Part shown: positions 25,871-35,193 of the stretch, one piece after another | Position numbering within the stretch: position 1 is the first letter of the stretch | Layout: every line of letters starts with the position of its first letter | NCBI RefSeq assembly: GCF_002237645.1 | Contig: NZ_MJUZ01000041.1 | Coordinates: 1 to 64,000 of the forward strand | DNA length: 64,000 bases | Direction of reading: 5' to 3' | DNA from: Desulfovibrio sp. MES5 | GTDB taxonomy: Bacteria; Desulfobacterota; Desulfovibrionia; Desulfovibrionales; Desulfovibrionaceae | Notes under the pieces: generated by a model | What the model was told of the DNA's origin: nothing | The model's database searches: none | Seen by the model: only the letters and a program-made list of their open reading frames with translations | Position numbers and translations under genes: made by a program

Positions 25871-26625
25871 ACGAAAAACAGCAAAAACAGCGTGAATTCT
25901 GGAACGCCCGGTCGCGCACCTTCCCGCGTTTTGAGGAAGGCGAGCACACCTACGAGGCCAAGATGCTTCGTCACGCTATGGAAAACGGGGTGGATTTCAC
26001 CAAAAAACGCATTCTGGATGTGGGCTGCGGCAGCGGCATGTACACCCTGCGCCTGGCGCGCATGGCCGAGCATGTCACCGCGGTGGACGTTTCCGACGAG
26101 ATGCTGCGCCTGCTGCGTGAAGACGCCGCCGCAATGAACATCACCAACATCACCACCGTATGCTCCGGCTGGGATGATTTTTCTGCCGATGAACGCTTTG
26201 ACATTGTTTTCGCCTCAATGACGCCAGCCATTGAAAGCGATGAAAGCAGAGAAAAGCTTATGCAGTATGCCGCCGACAAGGTGGTTTTTATGGGCTTTTC
26301 TGACCGCATGCTCTCCAACGTCATGCAGGGCCTGCACGAGCATTACAACATTGCCCCCAAAATTTTCAACAATGCCCAGGATATGCGCGCATGGCTTGAG
26401 CACAGGGGCGTGCCGTACACGGCCATCCCGGTCAAGGGCCAGTGGGTGGTGGCAAAAAGCCGTGACGACCTGGTGGACGCCTGCGTCACCACCCTGCGTG
26501 ACTACGGCGCGGACCCGGACCCGCGTTTTGTGGAAGCTCACGTGGAGGCATTCAAGGATGAAAAAGGCCAGTATGTGGAACGCACAGACTATGTCATCGA
26601 GATGATCATATGGCAAAAACGCTGA
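25858..26625 (+). CDS. SAM-dependent methyltransferase in uptake cluster 1
   Basis: A 255-aa class I methyltransferase with motif I ILDVGCGSGMYTLRLAR (about residues 51-67), the acidic residue of motif II in VTAVDVSDEML, and FDIVFASMTPAI as motif IV. It begins inside the receptor gene and ends inside the binding-protein gene, so it belongs firmly to the uptake operon. A second, diverged methyltransferase holds the equivalent place in the second system (33445-34272). The substrate is unknown; it may modify an imported or secreted ligand. Confidence 0.88.
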   Translation: MGTVDEKQQKQREFWNARSRTFPRFEEGEHTYEAKMLRHAMENGVDFTKKRILDVGCGSGMYTLRLARMAEHVTAVDVSDEMLRLLREDAAAMNITNITTVCSGWDDFSADERFDIVFASMTPAIESDESREKLMQYAADKVVFMGFSDRMLSNVMQGLHEHYNIAPKIFNNAQDMRAWLEHRGVPYTAIPVKGQWVVAKSRDDLVDACVTTLRDYGADPDPRFVEAHVEAFKDEKGQYVERTDYVIEMIIWQKR

Positions 26626-27689
26626 GTCTGCTTCTGCTGGCTCTGGCGCTGCTGACGGGCGCGGCTCCTGCCGGGGCGCGCCCCGTCACAGACGCCATGG
26701 GCCGCGTTGTGGAAGTGCCGGAACCCCAAAACGTCAAGCGCATAATCGCCCTTGGCAGCAGTATGGCCTTTGTGACCTACCTTGGCGCGCAGGACAGGGT
26801 CGTGGGCGTGGAGGACATCGACAAGGCCGTCATTGCCAAACCCTATGTGCTCTGCAACCGCGAACGCTTTAACAAACTGCCCGTAGTCGGCAAGGCCGGG
26901 GCCGTGCGCGTGCCCAATTATGAACGCATTGTGGGGCTCAACCCGGATGTGGTCTTTATCATCTCCACTGATCCTTCAGAGCCGGACCTGCTCCAGCGCA
27001 AGCTGCGCGTGCCGGTCATTGCCCTGAGTCAGGGACTGCCCGCCTTTGACAGCAAGGTTTTTCTCGAGTCCATCCTCCTTGCCGGAAACATCCTGGGCAG
27101 GGAAGAACGCGCCCAGGAGTTGGTCACGGGCATCCGCGCCCTGGCCACGCGCCTGCCCGCCCCGGCTGAAAAAGAAATGGCGCAGGCCTATGTGGGCGGA
27201 CTTTCCTACAGGGGCAACCAGGACATCAAAAGCACAGCCGCCGACTTTCTGCCCTTCACGCTTTCGGGCGTAAAAAACATGGCCGACGGCATGGGCCGGT
27301 CAGGACATTATTTCATCAACAGGGAATTTCTGCTGGCGACCAACCCGCCCCTGATTTTCATAGACGGCAACGGCCTGCCGCTCATCCGTCAGGCGTTGGG
27401 CAGCGAGCGGGGCTATTATGAACGCCTCACAGCCCTGACAAACGGCAACACCTGGCTGCTCCTGCCCCACACCGCCTATTTCAACAATCCTGAAGTGCTG
27501 TACATCAACGCGTTTTTCATGGCCAAAGCAGCCTACCCCCAAAGGTATTCCAGCCTTGATCCCGAGGCGCTGGCCGATGAAATATTCATTCTTTTCAACG
27601 GACGCCCCCTGTATGAAGACATGGTGCGCGTCACCGGCAGGCCGGGCAGACTGCAACTGACTGCCCAGGGGTTGGACTATGCCCGGTAA
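26610..27689 (+). CDS. FecB/BtuF-type ABC binding protein (first system)
   Basis: A 359-aa periplasmic solute-binding protein of the metal-chelate/cobalamin class (cluster A). Signal peptide (residues 1-22), then the typical RPVTDAMGRVVEVPEPQNVKRIIALGSSMAFVTYLGAQDRVVGVE start, YERIVGLNPDVVFII and the long linking helix. It overlaps the methyltransferase by 16 bases and the permease by 11. Members of this class carry iron siderophores, haem, B12, or molybdate/tungstate (MolA-like), so the ligand is open. Confidence 0.9.
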   Translation: MAKTLSLLLLALALLTGAAPAGARPVTDAMGRVVEVPEPQNVKRIIALGSSMAFVTYLGAQDRVVGVEDIDKAVIAKPYVLCNRERFNKLPVVGKAGAVRVPNYERIVGLNPDVVFIISTDPSEPDLLQRKLRVPVIALSQGLPAFDSKVFLESILLAGNILGREERAQELVTGIRALATRLPAPAEKEMAQAYVGGLSYRGNQDIKSTAADFLPFTLSGVKNMADGMGRSGHYFINREFLLATNPPLIFIDGNGLPLIRQALGSERGYYERLTALTNGNTWLLLPHTAYFNNPEVLYINAFFMAKAAYPQRYSSLDPEALADEIFILFNGRPLYEDMVRVTGRPGRLQLTAQGLDYAR

Positions 27690-28815
27690 GGAGCCTACTG
27701 GCGGCCAGAGTGACGCGGCCCTGCGGCCCCACGCCCACTGCGGCAACCCGCACGCTCCGCTTTTTGCGGCTCCAAAGGGGCACTGCTGTTCCCTGCCGTG
27801 GGACGGCCCCCGCACACGCGCCTTCGCAATGGCGGCGCTACTGGCTGTTGCCGTGCTGCTGGGCCTGGCGGGCATAAAACTGGGAGCGGTTTCACGCTCG
27901 TGGGCTGACATCTGTGCCGCCCTGTTCAGCGCTTCCGGAGACGAGTCGTTACGCTACTTTGTCCTCCACCTGAGACTGCCCAAGGTTTGCGCCGCTCTGA
28001 CCGTCGGCGCTTCCTTGGCTCTGGCCGGAACCATGCTGCAAAATGTGCTCAACAACCCGCTGGCGTCGTCCTTTACCCTGGGGCTTTCACAGGGGGCCGC
28101 CTTTGGAGCCAGCTTTTCAATGATTATTCTTCCCACGGCTGGCGGGCTGGCGGGATTGAGCACTGTGGCCATGGGCGCTTTGGCAGGTTCGCTCAGCGCG
28201 GCCCTGCTCATACTGGCCTTCAGCGTGGTGCGGGGTATGGGACCGCAGGGGCTGATTCTCGCGGGGGTGGCCCTGTCTACCCTTTTTGGGGCCGCCACCA
28301 TGTCCTTGCAGTTTTTCGCCGCAGACAGTCAGGTGGCCGCCACCGTCTTCTGGAGTTTCGGCGATCTTGGCAGGGGAAGCTGGCGCGAGGTCGCGCTGGT
28401 GGCCCTCGTGCTGCTGGCGGGCCTCGCCTTTTCCCTGCGCAAGAACCTGGACTACGACACCCTGCGCTGGGGCGACGCCCAGGCGGCGGCCCTGGGAGTG
28501 TCGGTACTACGGCTGCGCTGCGCAACCCTGCTCATGGCCTCGCTTATGGCGGCCTTTGCCACTGCCTTTTACGGGGTTATCGGCTTTGTGGGCCTTGTGG
28601 CGCCCCACATGGTGCGCCTCCTCTTTCCCCATGCCGGACATTTTTTTCTGCTGAGCTGTTCCGCCCTGTTTGGCGCATGCTTTTTGCTGGCGGCCGATCT
28701 GGTGGCCCAGACCATCATATACCCCGCCCTGCTGCCGGTGGGCATTGTCTGCGCTTTCACCGGGGTTCCGGTTTTTCTGTTCATTCTTTTCAGGGGGGCC
28801 AGGGCGCATGCTTGA
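27679..28815 (+). CDS. FecCD-type ABC permease (first system)
   Basis: A 378-aa inner-membrane permease of the BtuC/FecCD family, which forms a homodimer with about ten helices per subunit. Family landmarks are LRLPKVCAALTVGASLALAGTMLQNVLNNPLASSFTLGLSQGAAFGA (about residues 92-137) and YGVIGFVGLVAPHMVRLLF near residue 295. The first ~50 residues are an unusual His/Cys/Pro-containing soluble extension before the first membrane helix; a later start inside it is possible. Overlaps both neighbours. Confidence 0.92.
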   Translation: MPGKEPTGGQSDAALRPHAHCGNPHAPLFAAPKGHCCSLPWDGPRTRAFAMAALLAVAVLLGLAGIKLGAVSRSWADICAALFSASGDESLRYFVLHLRLPKVCAALTVGASLALAGTMLQNVLNNPLASSFTLGLSQGAAFGASFSMIILPTAGGLAGLSTVAMGALAGSLSAALLILAFSVVRGMGPQGLILAGVALSTLFGAATMSLQFFAADSQVAATVFWSFGDLGRGSWREVALVALVLLAGLAFSLRKNLDYDTLRWGDAQAAALGVSVLRLRCATLLMASLMAAFATAFYGVIGFVGLVAPHMVRLLFPHAGHFFLLSCSALFGACFLLAADLVAQTIIYPALLPVGIVCAFTGVPVFLFILFRGARAHA

Positions 28816-29557
28816 GGCCAAAAATATCTCCCTTGTGGCACGCTCCGGCAAAACCATCCTTGACGGCGTATCCTTTTGCCTTGAGCCGGGGCGCTGCATG
28901 GCCCTCATCGGCCCCAATGGCGCGGGCAAAAGCACCCTTGCCAGAATTGTGGCCGGACTTGAACGCCCCACATCCGGCCGTGTGCTGTACAAAGGAACCG
29001 ACCTTTCCGGCCTGGACCGCCGCCAGCGCGCTCTGTCTGTGGCCTACCTGCCGCAGACAGCCCATCCCGTGCCGTGCAGCGTTTTTGATGCGGTTCTTCT
29101 GGGACGCAGATCGCGCATGGGCTGGCGGCCCGGCAAGGAAGACCGCCTGAAAACACTGACCGTCCTTGAAGAACTGAACCTCGCCCATCTGGAAAAACAG
29201 TGCGTCACCAGCCTCAGCGGCGGCGAGTTGCAAAAAACGCTTATAGCCCGTGCCCTTGCGCAGGAAGCGCCCGTCCTTTTGCTGGACGAGCCCGTCAACC
29301 ATCTGGACATACGAAATCAGGTTGAACTACTTCAAACTATTACAGATATCAGTGAAAAACGCCGCATATGCGTGTGCATTGTGCTGCACCATCTGAGCTA
29401 TGCGCTACGCTACGCGCAGCACGCCATGCTGCTGCACCAGGGACGCCCTGTATACCAGGGGCCGGCATCGGAACTGAGCGAGCATGACCTGAGCCGGGTA
29501 TATGGCATCACAGTCCATTTGCAGACCATTGACGGTCAGCCCCATGTCCTTTTTTAG
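28808..29557 (+). CDS. FepC-type ABC ATPase (first system)
   Basis: A 249-aa ATP-binding subunit that powers the adjacent permease. Walker A GPNGAGKST, Q-loop YLPQTA, signature LSGGELQKTLIARAL, Walker B VLLLDEPVNHLD and H-loop LHHLSYA are all in place. ATG 28808 overlaps the permease stop by eight bases. ExbB follows after 44 bases. Confidence 0.93.
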   Translation: MLEAKNISLVARSGKTILDGVSFCLEPGRCMALIGPNGAGKSTLARIVAGLERPTSGRVLYKGTDLSGLDRRQRALSVAYLPQTAHPVPCSVFDAVLLGRRSRMGWRPGKEDRLKTLTVLEELNLAHLEKQCVTSLSGGELQKTLIARALAQEAPVLLLDEPVNHLDIRNQVELLQTITDISEKRRICVCIVLHHLSYALRYAQHAMLLHQGRPVYQGPASELSEHDLSRVYGITVHLQTIDGQPHVLF

Positions 29558-29601
29558 AGAGACTGCGTTAACGTGACGCGTATTTTTTACAGGGAGGCCG
29601 A

Positions 29602-30291
29602 ATGAACCCCATGATTGAGGCCGTATTGCAGGCCACGCTCATATCCAAATGCGTATTGGCGCTCTTGCTGTTCATGTCTGTAGCCAGCTGGGCCTATATG
29701 TGCGGCAAATGGATGACGCTTCGGGCTGCCCAGCGCCGCACCCAGCAAGGGCTTGTGGCCTTTGACGATGCCGGAGGCCTGAACCATGCTCTGCCCGTGA
29801 TGGAGGCCGACAAACAGTCGCCCCTCTACGGCATCACCCGCCGCGCCGTGCGCGAGTTCAACCGCCTTACCCGCACGGGCGACACCGAGCGCCTGCTTAA
29901 CGACAATGTGCGCCGCGCCCTGCACTTCGCCATTGCCGAAGAGGTCGCGCGGCTCAAGTCCTCACTGGCTCTGCTGGCCACAGCCGCCAATACGGCCCCG
30001 TTCATCGGCCTGTTCGGCACGGTGTGGGGAATCATGCATTCCTTTACCGCCATCGCGCAGATGAAGAGCGTATCACTGGCCACAGTGGCCCCCGGCATCG
30101 CCGAGGCCCTCATAGCCACGGCCGTCGGCCTGTTTGTGGCCATACCCGCTGTGTGCGGCTACAACGTGTTCAAGGCAAAACTCATCTATATTGAAGGCAT
30201 ATGCATCAACTACGCAGGTCAACTGCTTAACCGCCTGCAACATGAAGCGCCGGAATACAGCAAGGGCATCAGCTTTGCCGGGGAGCATTAG
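29602..30291 (+). CDS. exbB: ExbB/TolQ-family proton channel
   Basis: A 229-aa inner-membrane protein that, with ExbD, uses the proton gradient to energise TonB. It has three membrane helices: one near residues 14-36, and two after LLATAANTAPFIGLFGTVWGIMHSF (about 124-148) and ATVAPGIAEALIATAVGLFVAIPAV, the conserved ExbB/TolQ core. GGGAGG precedes ATG 29602. exbD starts two bases after its stop. The only ExbBD pair in the window, so it may also serve the second TonB at 36794-37759. Confidence 0.92.
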   Translation: MNPMIEAVLQATLISKCVLALLLFMSVASWAYMCGKWMTLRAAQRRTQQGLVAFDDAGGLNHALPVMEADKQSPLYGITRRAVREFNRLTRTGDTERLLNDNVRRALHFAIAEEVARLKSSLALLATAANTAPFIGLFGTVWGIMHSFTAIAQMKSVSLATVAPGIAEALIATAVGLFVAIPAVCGYNVFKAKLIYIEGICINYAGQLLNRLQHEAPEYSKGISFAGEH

Positions 30292-30293
30292 AC

Positions 30294-30769
<476 letters not shown>

Positions 30770-30773
<4 letters not shown>

Positions 30774-31546
30774 CGACGGCCACCCATAGCATTCGTAGCA
30801 TAACCCTGGCCTTTTCTCTGGGCATGCATGCGCTGCTGCTGGGCGGCTTGGGCCTGCTGGCAAGGGAAGCGCCTAACAACGCAGAAAGGGTGTATCGCGT
30901 GGCGCTTGCCGAATTTGCCCCGACCGCCGACACGCCGCTTCCCGCGCCTGTTACGCCTGTCGCGCCGATTACGCCTGTCGCGGCGGAAAGGCCCGCGCCG
31001 CCCACGCCGGAACCAGCGCCGCAAAAACCGGATGTCCAACCCGCAAAGCCTGCGCAACCGAAGCCGGAGACAAAAAAGATCAGCCCCAAAAAGAGCGACA
31101 AAGCCGTGCCCAAGGAGCCGGTAGCGCCCGCGCAGCCGCCCATTTCGACTGCACAGTCCACTCCGGCGGCCCCGGCAATGCCGACAACAACCGCAATTCC
31201 GACCGGGCCAACGGGGCCAGCAGGGCCACAGCCACGTACTGTAGGCGGGCTCAATGCCTATGAGTGCGACTCGCTGGACCAGCGCCCCAGCATTACCCGG
31301 CGCGCTGAACCGGAATACCCGCCCAAAGCCCGACGCATGAACATTCAGGGCTCCGCCAGGGTGCGCCTTGTGGTGGATTCCTCCGGCCAGCCCTGCAACT
31401 GCGAGGTCGTCAGCGCATCACCGGTTGGATATTTTGAGGAGGCGGCGCTCAAAGCGGCAAAGAACATGCGCTTTGCCCCCGGCAAACTCAAGGGTCAACC
31501 AGTGAACACGCTGGTGGAACTGCCCTTCATCTTCAGGTTGCGCTAG
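30770..31546 (+). CDS. tonB: TonB-family energy transducer (first system)
   Basis: A 258-aa protein with an N-terminal membrane anchor (about residues 8-28), a Pro/Lys/Ala-rich spacer (about 50-155, with repeated PAPVTPVAPITPVA-like and TGPTGPAGP units) to span the periplasm, and a C-terminal TonB domain starting AEPEYPPKARRMNIQGSARVRLVVDSSG and ending PFIFRLR. Last gene of the first uptake operon; an R4 hairpin lies just downstream. Confidence 0.92.
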
Positions 31547-31574
31547 CCCCCGCAGCGTCATGCCGCAGATACCC

Positions 31575-31630
31575 TGAACTGCCTTGTGGGGAGGGAACCC
31601 TTTTGCATAAGGTTCCCTCCTCCCCTAAAA
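31575..31630 (+). repeat. R4 palindromic repeat, copy D
   Basis: CTTGTGGGGAGGGAACCC-TTTTGCATAA-GGTTCCCTCCTCCCC followed by TAAAACACCTG. The GC-rich stem may also terminate the tonB operon. Confidence 0.7.
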
Positions 31631-31654
31631 CACCTGCTGTATCTTTATAGCGCC

Positions 31655-31778
31655 AGGGCATTTCAATGTTGAAGTGCTCTGGCGGCTGCGCGCAGACGCT
31701 CGCTGCGTTGGCGGCAACGCAGTTTCCCTGCGTGGTTAGACGCCGTAACGGACGTGGCTTAAACGTTGAGAATGCCCT
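31655..31778 (+). repeat. R3 dispersed repeat, copy A
   Basis: About 124 bp with ends GGGCATTTCAATGTT and AACGTTGAGAATGCCC that are inverted copies. The interior GCTCTGGCGGCTGCG...CAGACGC...GCGTGGTTAGACGCCGTAA...CTTAAACG matches copy B at 61211-61340. 31779-32112 is otherwise AT-rich non-coding sequence, the presumed promoter region of the next operon, with ATCATACAC occurring twice (near 32045 and 32092). Confidence 0.65.
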
Positions 31779-32112
31779 TCCCCAAATCACTCTGCGCCAA
31801 GTGTTTGCTTATCGAGGGCTGGGGTTCCAGAGACAGCATTTTCACGACTTCACACCGCCGCAGAGTCTGTCTGCTCCAGCCCGCACATCCGTGCAATCCC
31901 GTTAAAAAGCGAATGGAACGCATACGCCTTTGCTGTTCCCAATAGTCTCGGTTACTGCAAAACCGTGACTATTAAAACACAACAAAGACGTGACACGTCG
32001 AAAATAATGCTATAACAATACTGACTACACGCTTGTTCCCCCAATCATACACTGACAGTCTTCGTGTCACAGGTCAGATTTATGCAACTATATCATACAC
32101 CATAACTACAGT

Positions 32113-32688
32113 ATGGCCATGACAAACATCACACCATTCCTTGAAAAGGCTGAGAAGTACCACGGTCACATTTGTAGCGGGCAGGTCTTGGGCATTCGCA
32201 TGGCCCTTATGGCCTTGCGCCTGCTTGATCTTAAACCCGAAGACAACCTGCGGGATCTTGTTATTTTTCTGGAAACTGACAGATGCGTTGCTGATGCCTC
32301 CCATGTGGTCACAGGCGTGACTCTGGGGCGCAGGCGGGTCAAGGTCTATGGATATGGCAAAACCGCCATGTCTTTTCTGGATCTTAAAAGTGGTCGGGCT
32401 GTCAGGGTCCATGTGACCACATCCGACCGTCCTCCCCACGATGTTCCCAAGCAGGAGCAGATAGCCTTTTGGGAAAAGTACGCTGATGATGACATTTTTG
32501 CATGGCAGGAAGTGCAGATAGACATGCCCGAAGGCGAACTGCCGGGCCCGCCTGTGCGCGTCTGCACCTGTGCCGCTTGTGGCGAAGATGTGCTGGACTG
32601 CAAGGAAGTTTTGCGGGATGGCAAGACCTACTGCCGCGCCTGCGCCGATGGCGCTTACTATCGCCCTCTTGAGGTTCGCCATGGCTGA
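32113..32688 (+). CDS. FmdE-family protein (second copy)
   Basis: A 191-aa relative of the protein at 22992-23528. It keeps the YHGHICSGQVLGIRM N-terminal motif (with Ser for the usual Pro), ETDRCVADASHVVTGVTLGRR, and a C-terminal zinc ribbon (CAACGED ... CRAC). Sequence divergence from copy one is large, so they are probably not redundant. ATG 32113 or 32119 may be used. Its 3' end overlaps the DUF364 gene by eight bases, giving a three-gene operon FmdE / DUF364 / methyltransferase. Confidence 0.87.
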   Translation: MAMTNITPFLEKAEKYHGHICSGQVLGIRMALMALRLLDLKPEDNLRDLVIFLETDRCVADASHVVTGVTLGRRRVKVYGYGKTAMSFLDLKSGRAVRVHVTTSDRPPHDVPKQEQIAFWEKYADDDIFAWQEVQIDMPEGELPGPPVRVCTCAACGEDVLDCKEVLRDGKTYCRACADGAYYRPLEVRHG

Positions 32689-33454
32689 TCGCTGGTTTTT
32701 GTATGACGCATTGCTTGACTCTGTGCCCGACACTGCTCTGGTCAAATCCTTCACCTGCGGCAAACACTGGCTCATGGTGGAAACAGACAGCGGCGGCATA
32801 GGTATGGCACAGTATTTCCCCCCTGCTCCGGGTGCGCCCGACTCTTCCCTGTCCTATCATGACATGGTGGGCCAACCTCTGCGCCGGGTGGCGGAACGGA
32901 TCAAGTCCTGGAACTTCAACGCCGCCTCCATCGGCCTTGCCGCCCTGAACGCCGCCAACAACACCCTTGCCCTTGTTAAGCAAAGCCCCCTGCGTACGGC
33001 GCTGGACCGCCACCACGGGGACGCCTTTGATTTTTTTCTTTCAGAGGCAAAGGGCAAAAAAGTAGCCGTTATCGGGCATTTTCCCGGTCTTGCGCGGCTG
33101 CGCCCACACTGTGAACTTTCAATCCTTGAGCGCCAGCCACAATCTGGAGATTTGCCGGACACTGCGGCGGAATATATTCTGCCACAGCAAGATCTTGTTT
33201 TTATTACCGGCACCACCTTCATCAATAAAACCATCACCAGACTGCTGGAACTGAGCGCCAACGCCAAGGTGTATATGGTAGGCCCCAGCACGCCCATGAA
33301 CCCCCTGCTTTTCTCGCACGGGGTGCGCTCCCTTTCGGGCCTGGTTGTGGTTGATGCTGAAAAAATGGGCGCAGCCCTCAAAAACGACAACTGTGAGGCC
33401 ATTTTTGGCCACGGTGGCCAAAAGGTAAACATGGTGGCTGAATCATGCCACTAA
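32681..33454 (+). CDS. DUF364 (DUF4213-DUF364) putative heavy-metal chelation protein
   Basis: A 257-aa cytoplasmic protein. The N-terminal enolase-like part runs to about residue 120 (MADRWFLYDALLDSVPD...SWNFNAASIGLAALNAANN) and the Rossmann-like DUF364 part follows with KKVAVIGHFPGL, ILERQPQSGDLPDTAAEYILPQQDLVFITGTTFINKTI and MVGPSTPMNPLLF. The family structure from Desulfitobacterium led to a proposed heavy-metal-chelating active site; no reaction is proven. Tight overlaps with FmdE before and the methyltransferase after (10 bases) imply shared function in handling an imported metal. Confidence 0.85.
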   Translation: MADRWFLYDALLDSVPDTALVKSFTCGKHWLMVETDSGGIGMAQYFPPAPGAPDSSLSYHDMVGQPLRRVAERIKSWNFNAASIGLAALNAANNTLALVKQSPLRTALDRHHGDAFDFFLSEAKGKKVAVIGHFPGLARLRPHCELSILERQPQSGDLPDTAAEYILPQQDLVFITGTTFINKTITRLLELSANAKVYMVGPSTPMNPLLFSHGVRSLSGLVVVDAEKMGAALKNDNCEAIFGHGGQKVNMVAESCH

Positions 33455-34272
33455 CCATGCGTACTTTTGAAGACCTTTGGGTTGATTATCAGCCGGAACG
33501 AACCGGCATGGCGGATTTTTGGAACAAACGCGCGCCTTCATTCAACGAGCATATCCGGCGTGATGCCTCACGCGAGCTCCGGCGTCAGCTTGTGGAACGC
33601 ATTGCCTGCAAGGCGGAGCTTGACCCGTCGGCGTCCGTACTTGATATAGGCTGCGGCCCCGGCAGCCACGCGCTTGAAATGGCCCCTCTGGTGGGTCGCG
33701 TGGAGAGCTTTGACATTGCCCCCACCATGATAGAACTCGCCAGGGAAAACGCCGCGCGGGACGGGCGCGCCAACGCACACTTTCAGGTGCTGGACTGGGC
33801 CGCTGCCGACCTGGACGCTCTGGGCTGGCGAAACCGGTTTCAACTGGTTCTTGCCTCCAGAACCCCGGCAGTCAATGACAAAGCTGCTCTGGAAAAAATG
33901 ATCGCAGCCTCCTGCGGCTCCTGCTGCATAATAAGCCAGGTTGATACCCGCCACTCGGTGCGCGACCAACTGAAGCAGTTCGTTGACTGGGACGCGCACA
34001 AGGAGCGCATAAGTCGCAGTTTTTATTGTGCCTTCAATATTCTCTGGCTTATGGGATACTACCCTGAAGTGGAATATATTGACCGTGCGTGGGAGAGCGA
34101 CAGCAGCCTTGAAGAGGCGGAACTGATGTATCTGCGCTTCTTTGAAAGCATGGGGCCGCTTACCCAGCAGCAAAAGGAAGGCCTGACCCGCAAACTGGCG
34201 GAGCTGAGTTGTGACGGCCTGGTGCAGGAAAGTGTGCAGTCAAAAGTCGCCCTTATGTTCTGGAGCGTATAG
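33445..34272 (+). CDS. SAM-dependent methyltransferase in uptake cluster 2
   Basis: A 275-aa class I methyltransferase with motif I VLDIGCGPGSHALEMA (about residues 64-79), the acidic residue in FDIAPTMIELA, and FQLVLASRTPAVND as motif IV. The last motif matches the ASMTPAI of the cluster 1 enzyme, supporting a common family. C-terminal part is helical and Glu-rich. Last gene of the FmdE/DUF364 operon; convergent with the hydrolase gene at 35194. Confidence 0.88.
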   Translation: MPLTMRTFEDLWVDYQPERTGMADFWNKRAPSFNEHIRRDASRELRRQLVERIACKAELDPSASVLDIGCGPGSHALEMAPLVGRVESFDIAPTMIELARENAARDGRANAHFQVLDWAAADLDALGWRNRFQLVLASRTPAVNDKAALEKMIAASCGSCCIISQVDTRHSVRDQLKQFVDWDAHKERISRSFYCAFNILWLMGYYPEVEYIDRAWESDSSLEEAELMYLRFFESMGPLTQQQKEGLTRKLAELSCDGLVQESVQSKVALMFWSV

Positions 34273-34430
34273 ACGCAAGCAAGCCCTATTCAGCCCTGCC
34301 TGCGGTAAATCCGGCCACCGCGCTGGCGGCAAAGACTGGTACGGGGCTGGAACACTGCCAATCCGCGCAGCAGCCAATCCCGCCTATGACAGTATGACGG
34401 ATGATTTGCGCCCGACAACGCAGTCGCCGT

Positions 34431-34830
34431 TAATCCTGATGGAGGCATTGCCCCAGGTGGCCAGCGGCTCCCAAACCGGGCCGCAGCAATCTCGTGGGTG
34501 GCAGCGACTACCCGAATTGGGCCGCACGCAAGCTCTTTGATGGCATCCCACAGGACGCTTTGACCTCCCGATCAGAGCCGCAGCAGGCTCATAAATAGCA
34601 CTGCGGCGGATGGCTTGCAGCCCGTCAGTCCGGGCCGTAGTTACCCCTGCTGATGGACATTGGGCTGAGTGCAACTGAACCCCAACCAAATTCTTTGATG
34701 GCACTGCGGCGGATGGATTGCTCACTGCTGATCTTGACAGCAGCAAACCCCATTAATGGCATTGCTCCAGGTGCCCAGCGGCTCCCAAACCGGGCCGCAG
34801 CCAAACTCGTTGATGGCATTGTGCGGCGCG
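34431..34830. repeat. Degenerate internal repeats in a gene-free stretch
   Basis: A ~38-bp block, GCGGCTCCCAAACCGGGCCG plus flanks, occurs at 34450-34488 and 34764-34802; CACTGCGGCGGATGG occurs twice, and GATGGCAT/GATGGCAC units recur between. Read on the minus strand, fragments such as AINEFG, AIKEFG and AIKELA appear in different frames, as if a repetitive coding sequence had decayed by frameshifts. No intact gene in 34273-35193. Confidence 0.5.
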
Positions 34831-34933
34831 GAGGGAGATCGCCGAGCGGAGCGAGGAAGCTCCCGCAGCAAAAGCCGCGCAGCCCTCGCCACGTCAAGGT
34901 AATTGAGAACCTGGGGGGTCGTCCGGGGGGAGT

Positions 34934-35155
34934 GCAGGCGGCCCAAAGCAAGGCAATGGAGCATCTCAAAAGATCATAAAATCGCAACCGGCCTGAACGC
35001 CGTCTTTGCAAAATTTCGGTCTGCCGACCGCCTTTGCCGCTGCCGCGCAGGCGGTCCAAAGCAAGACAAAGGGACCATCTCAAAAGATCGTGGCGCTCTA
35101 TTCCTGCCTGAATGCGTCTTTACAAAATCCAGGACTGCCAATAACCGCCTCTAAA
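34934..35155. repeat. Two tandem copies of a ~113-bp unit
   Basis: GCAGGCGG(C/T)CCAAAGCAAG begins each copy (34934 and 35047). Shared later blocks are CATCTCAAAAGATC, CCTGAA(C/T)GC(C/G)GTCTTT and GCAAAAT/ACAAAAT. Divergence between copies is about 25-30 percent by eye. Non-coding. Confidence 0.6.
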
Positions 35156-35193
35156 AACACCATCCACACTCTCTCCCTGCCTGACAACCGCCG

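Noticed and set aside
32040..32112. NikR operator before the second FmdE gene
   Set aside because: TCATAC half-sites occur twice but no GTATGA partner at the required 16-base spacing.
34384..35083. Two overlapping minus-strand frames in the repeat region as genes
   Set aside because: No ribosome sites; the repeats shift frame, indicating decay rather than a functional gene.
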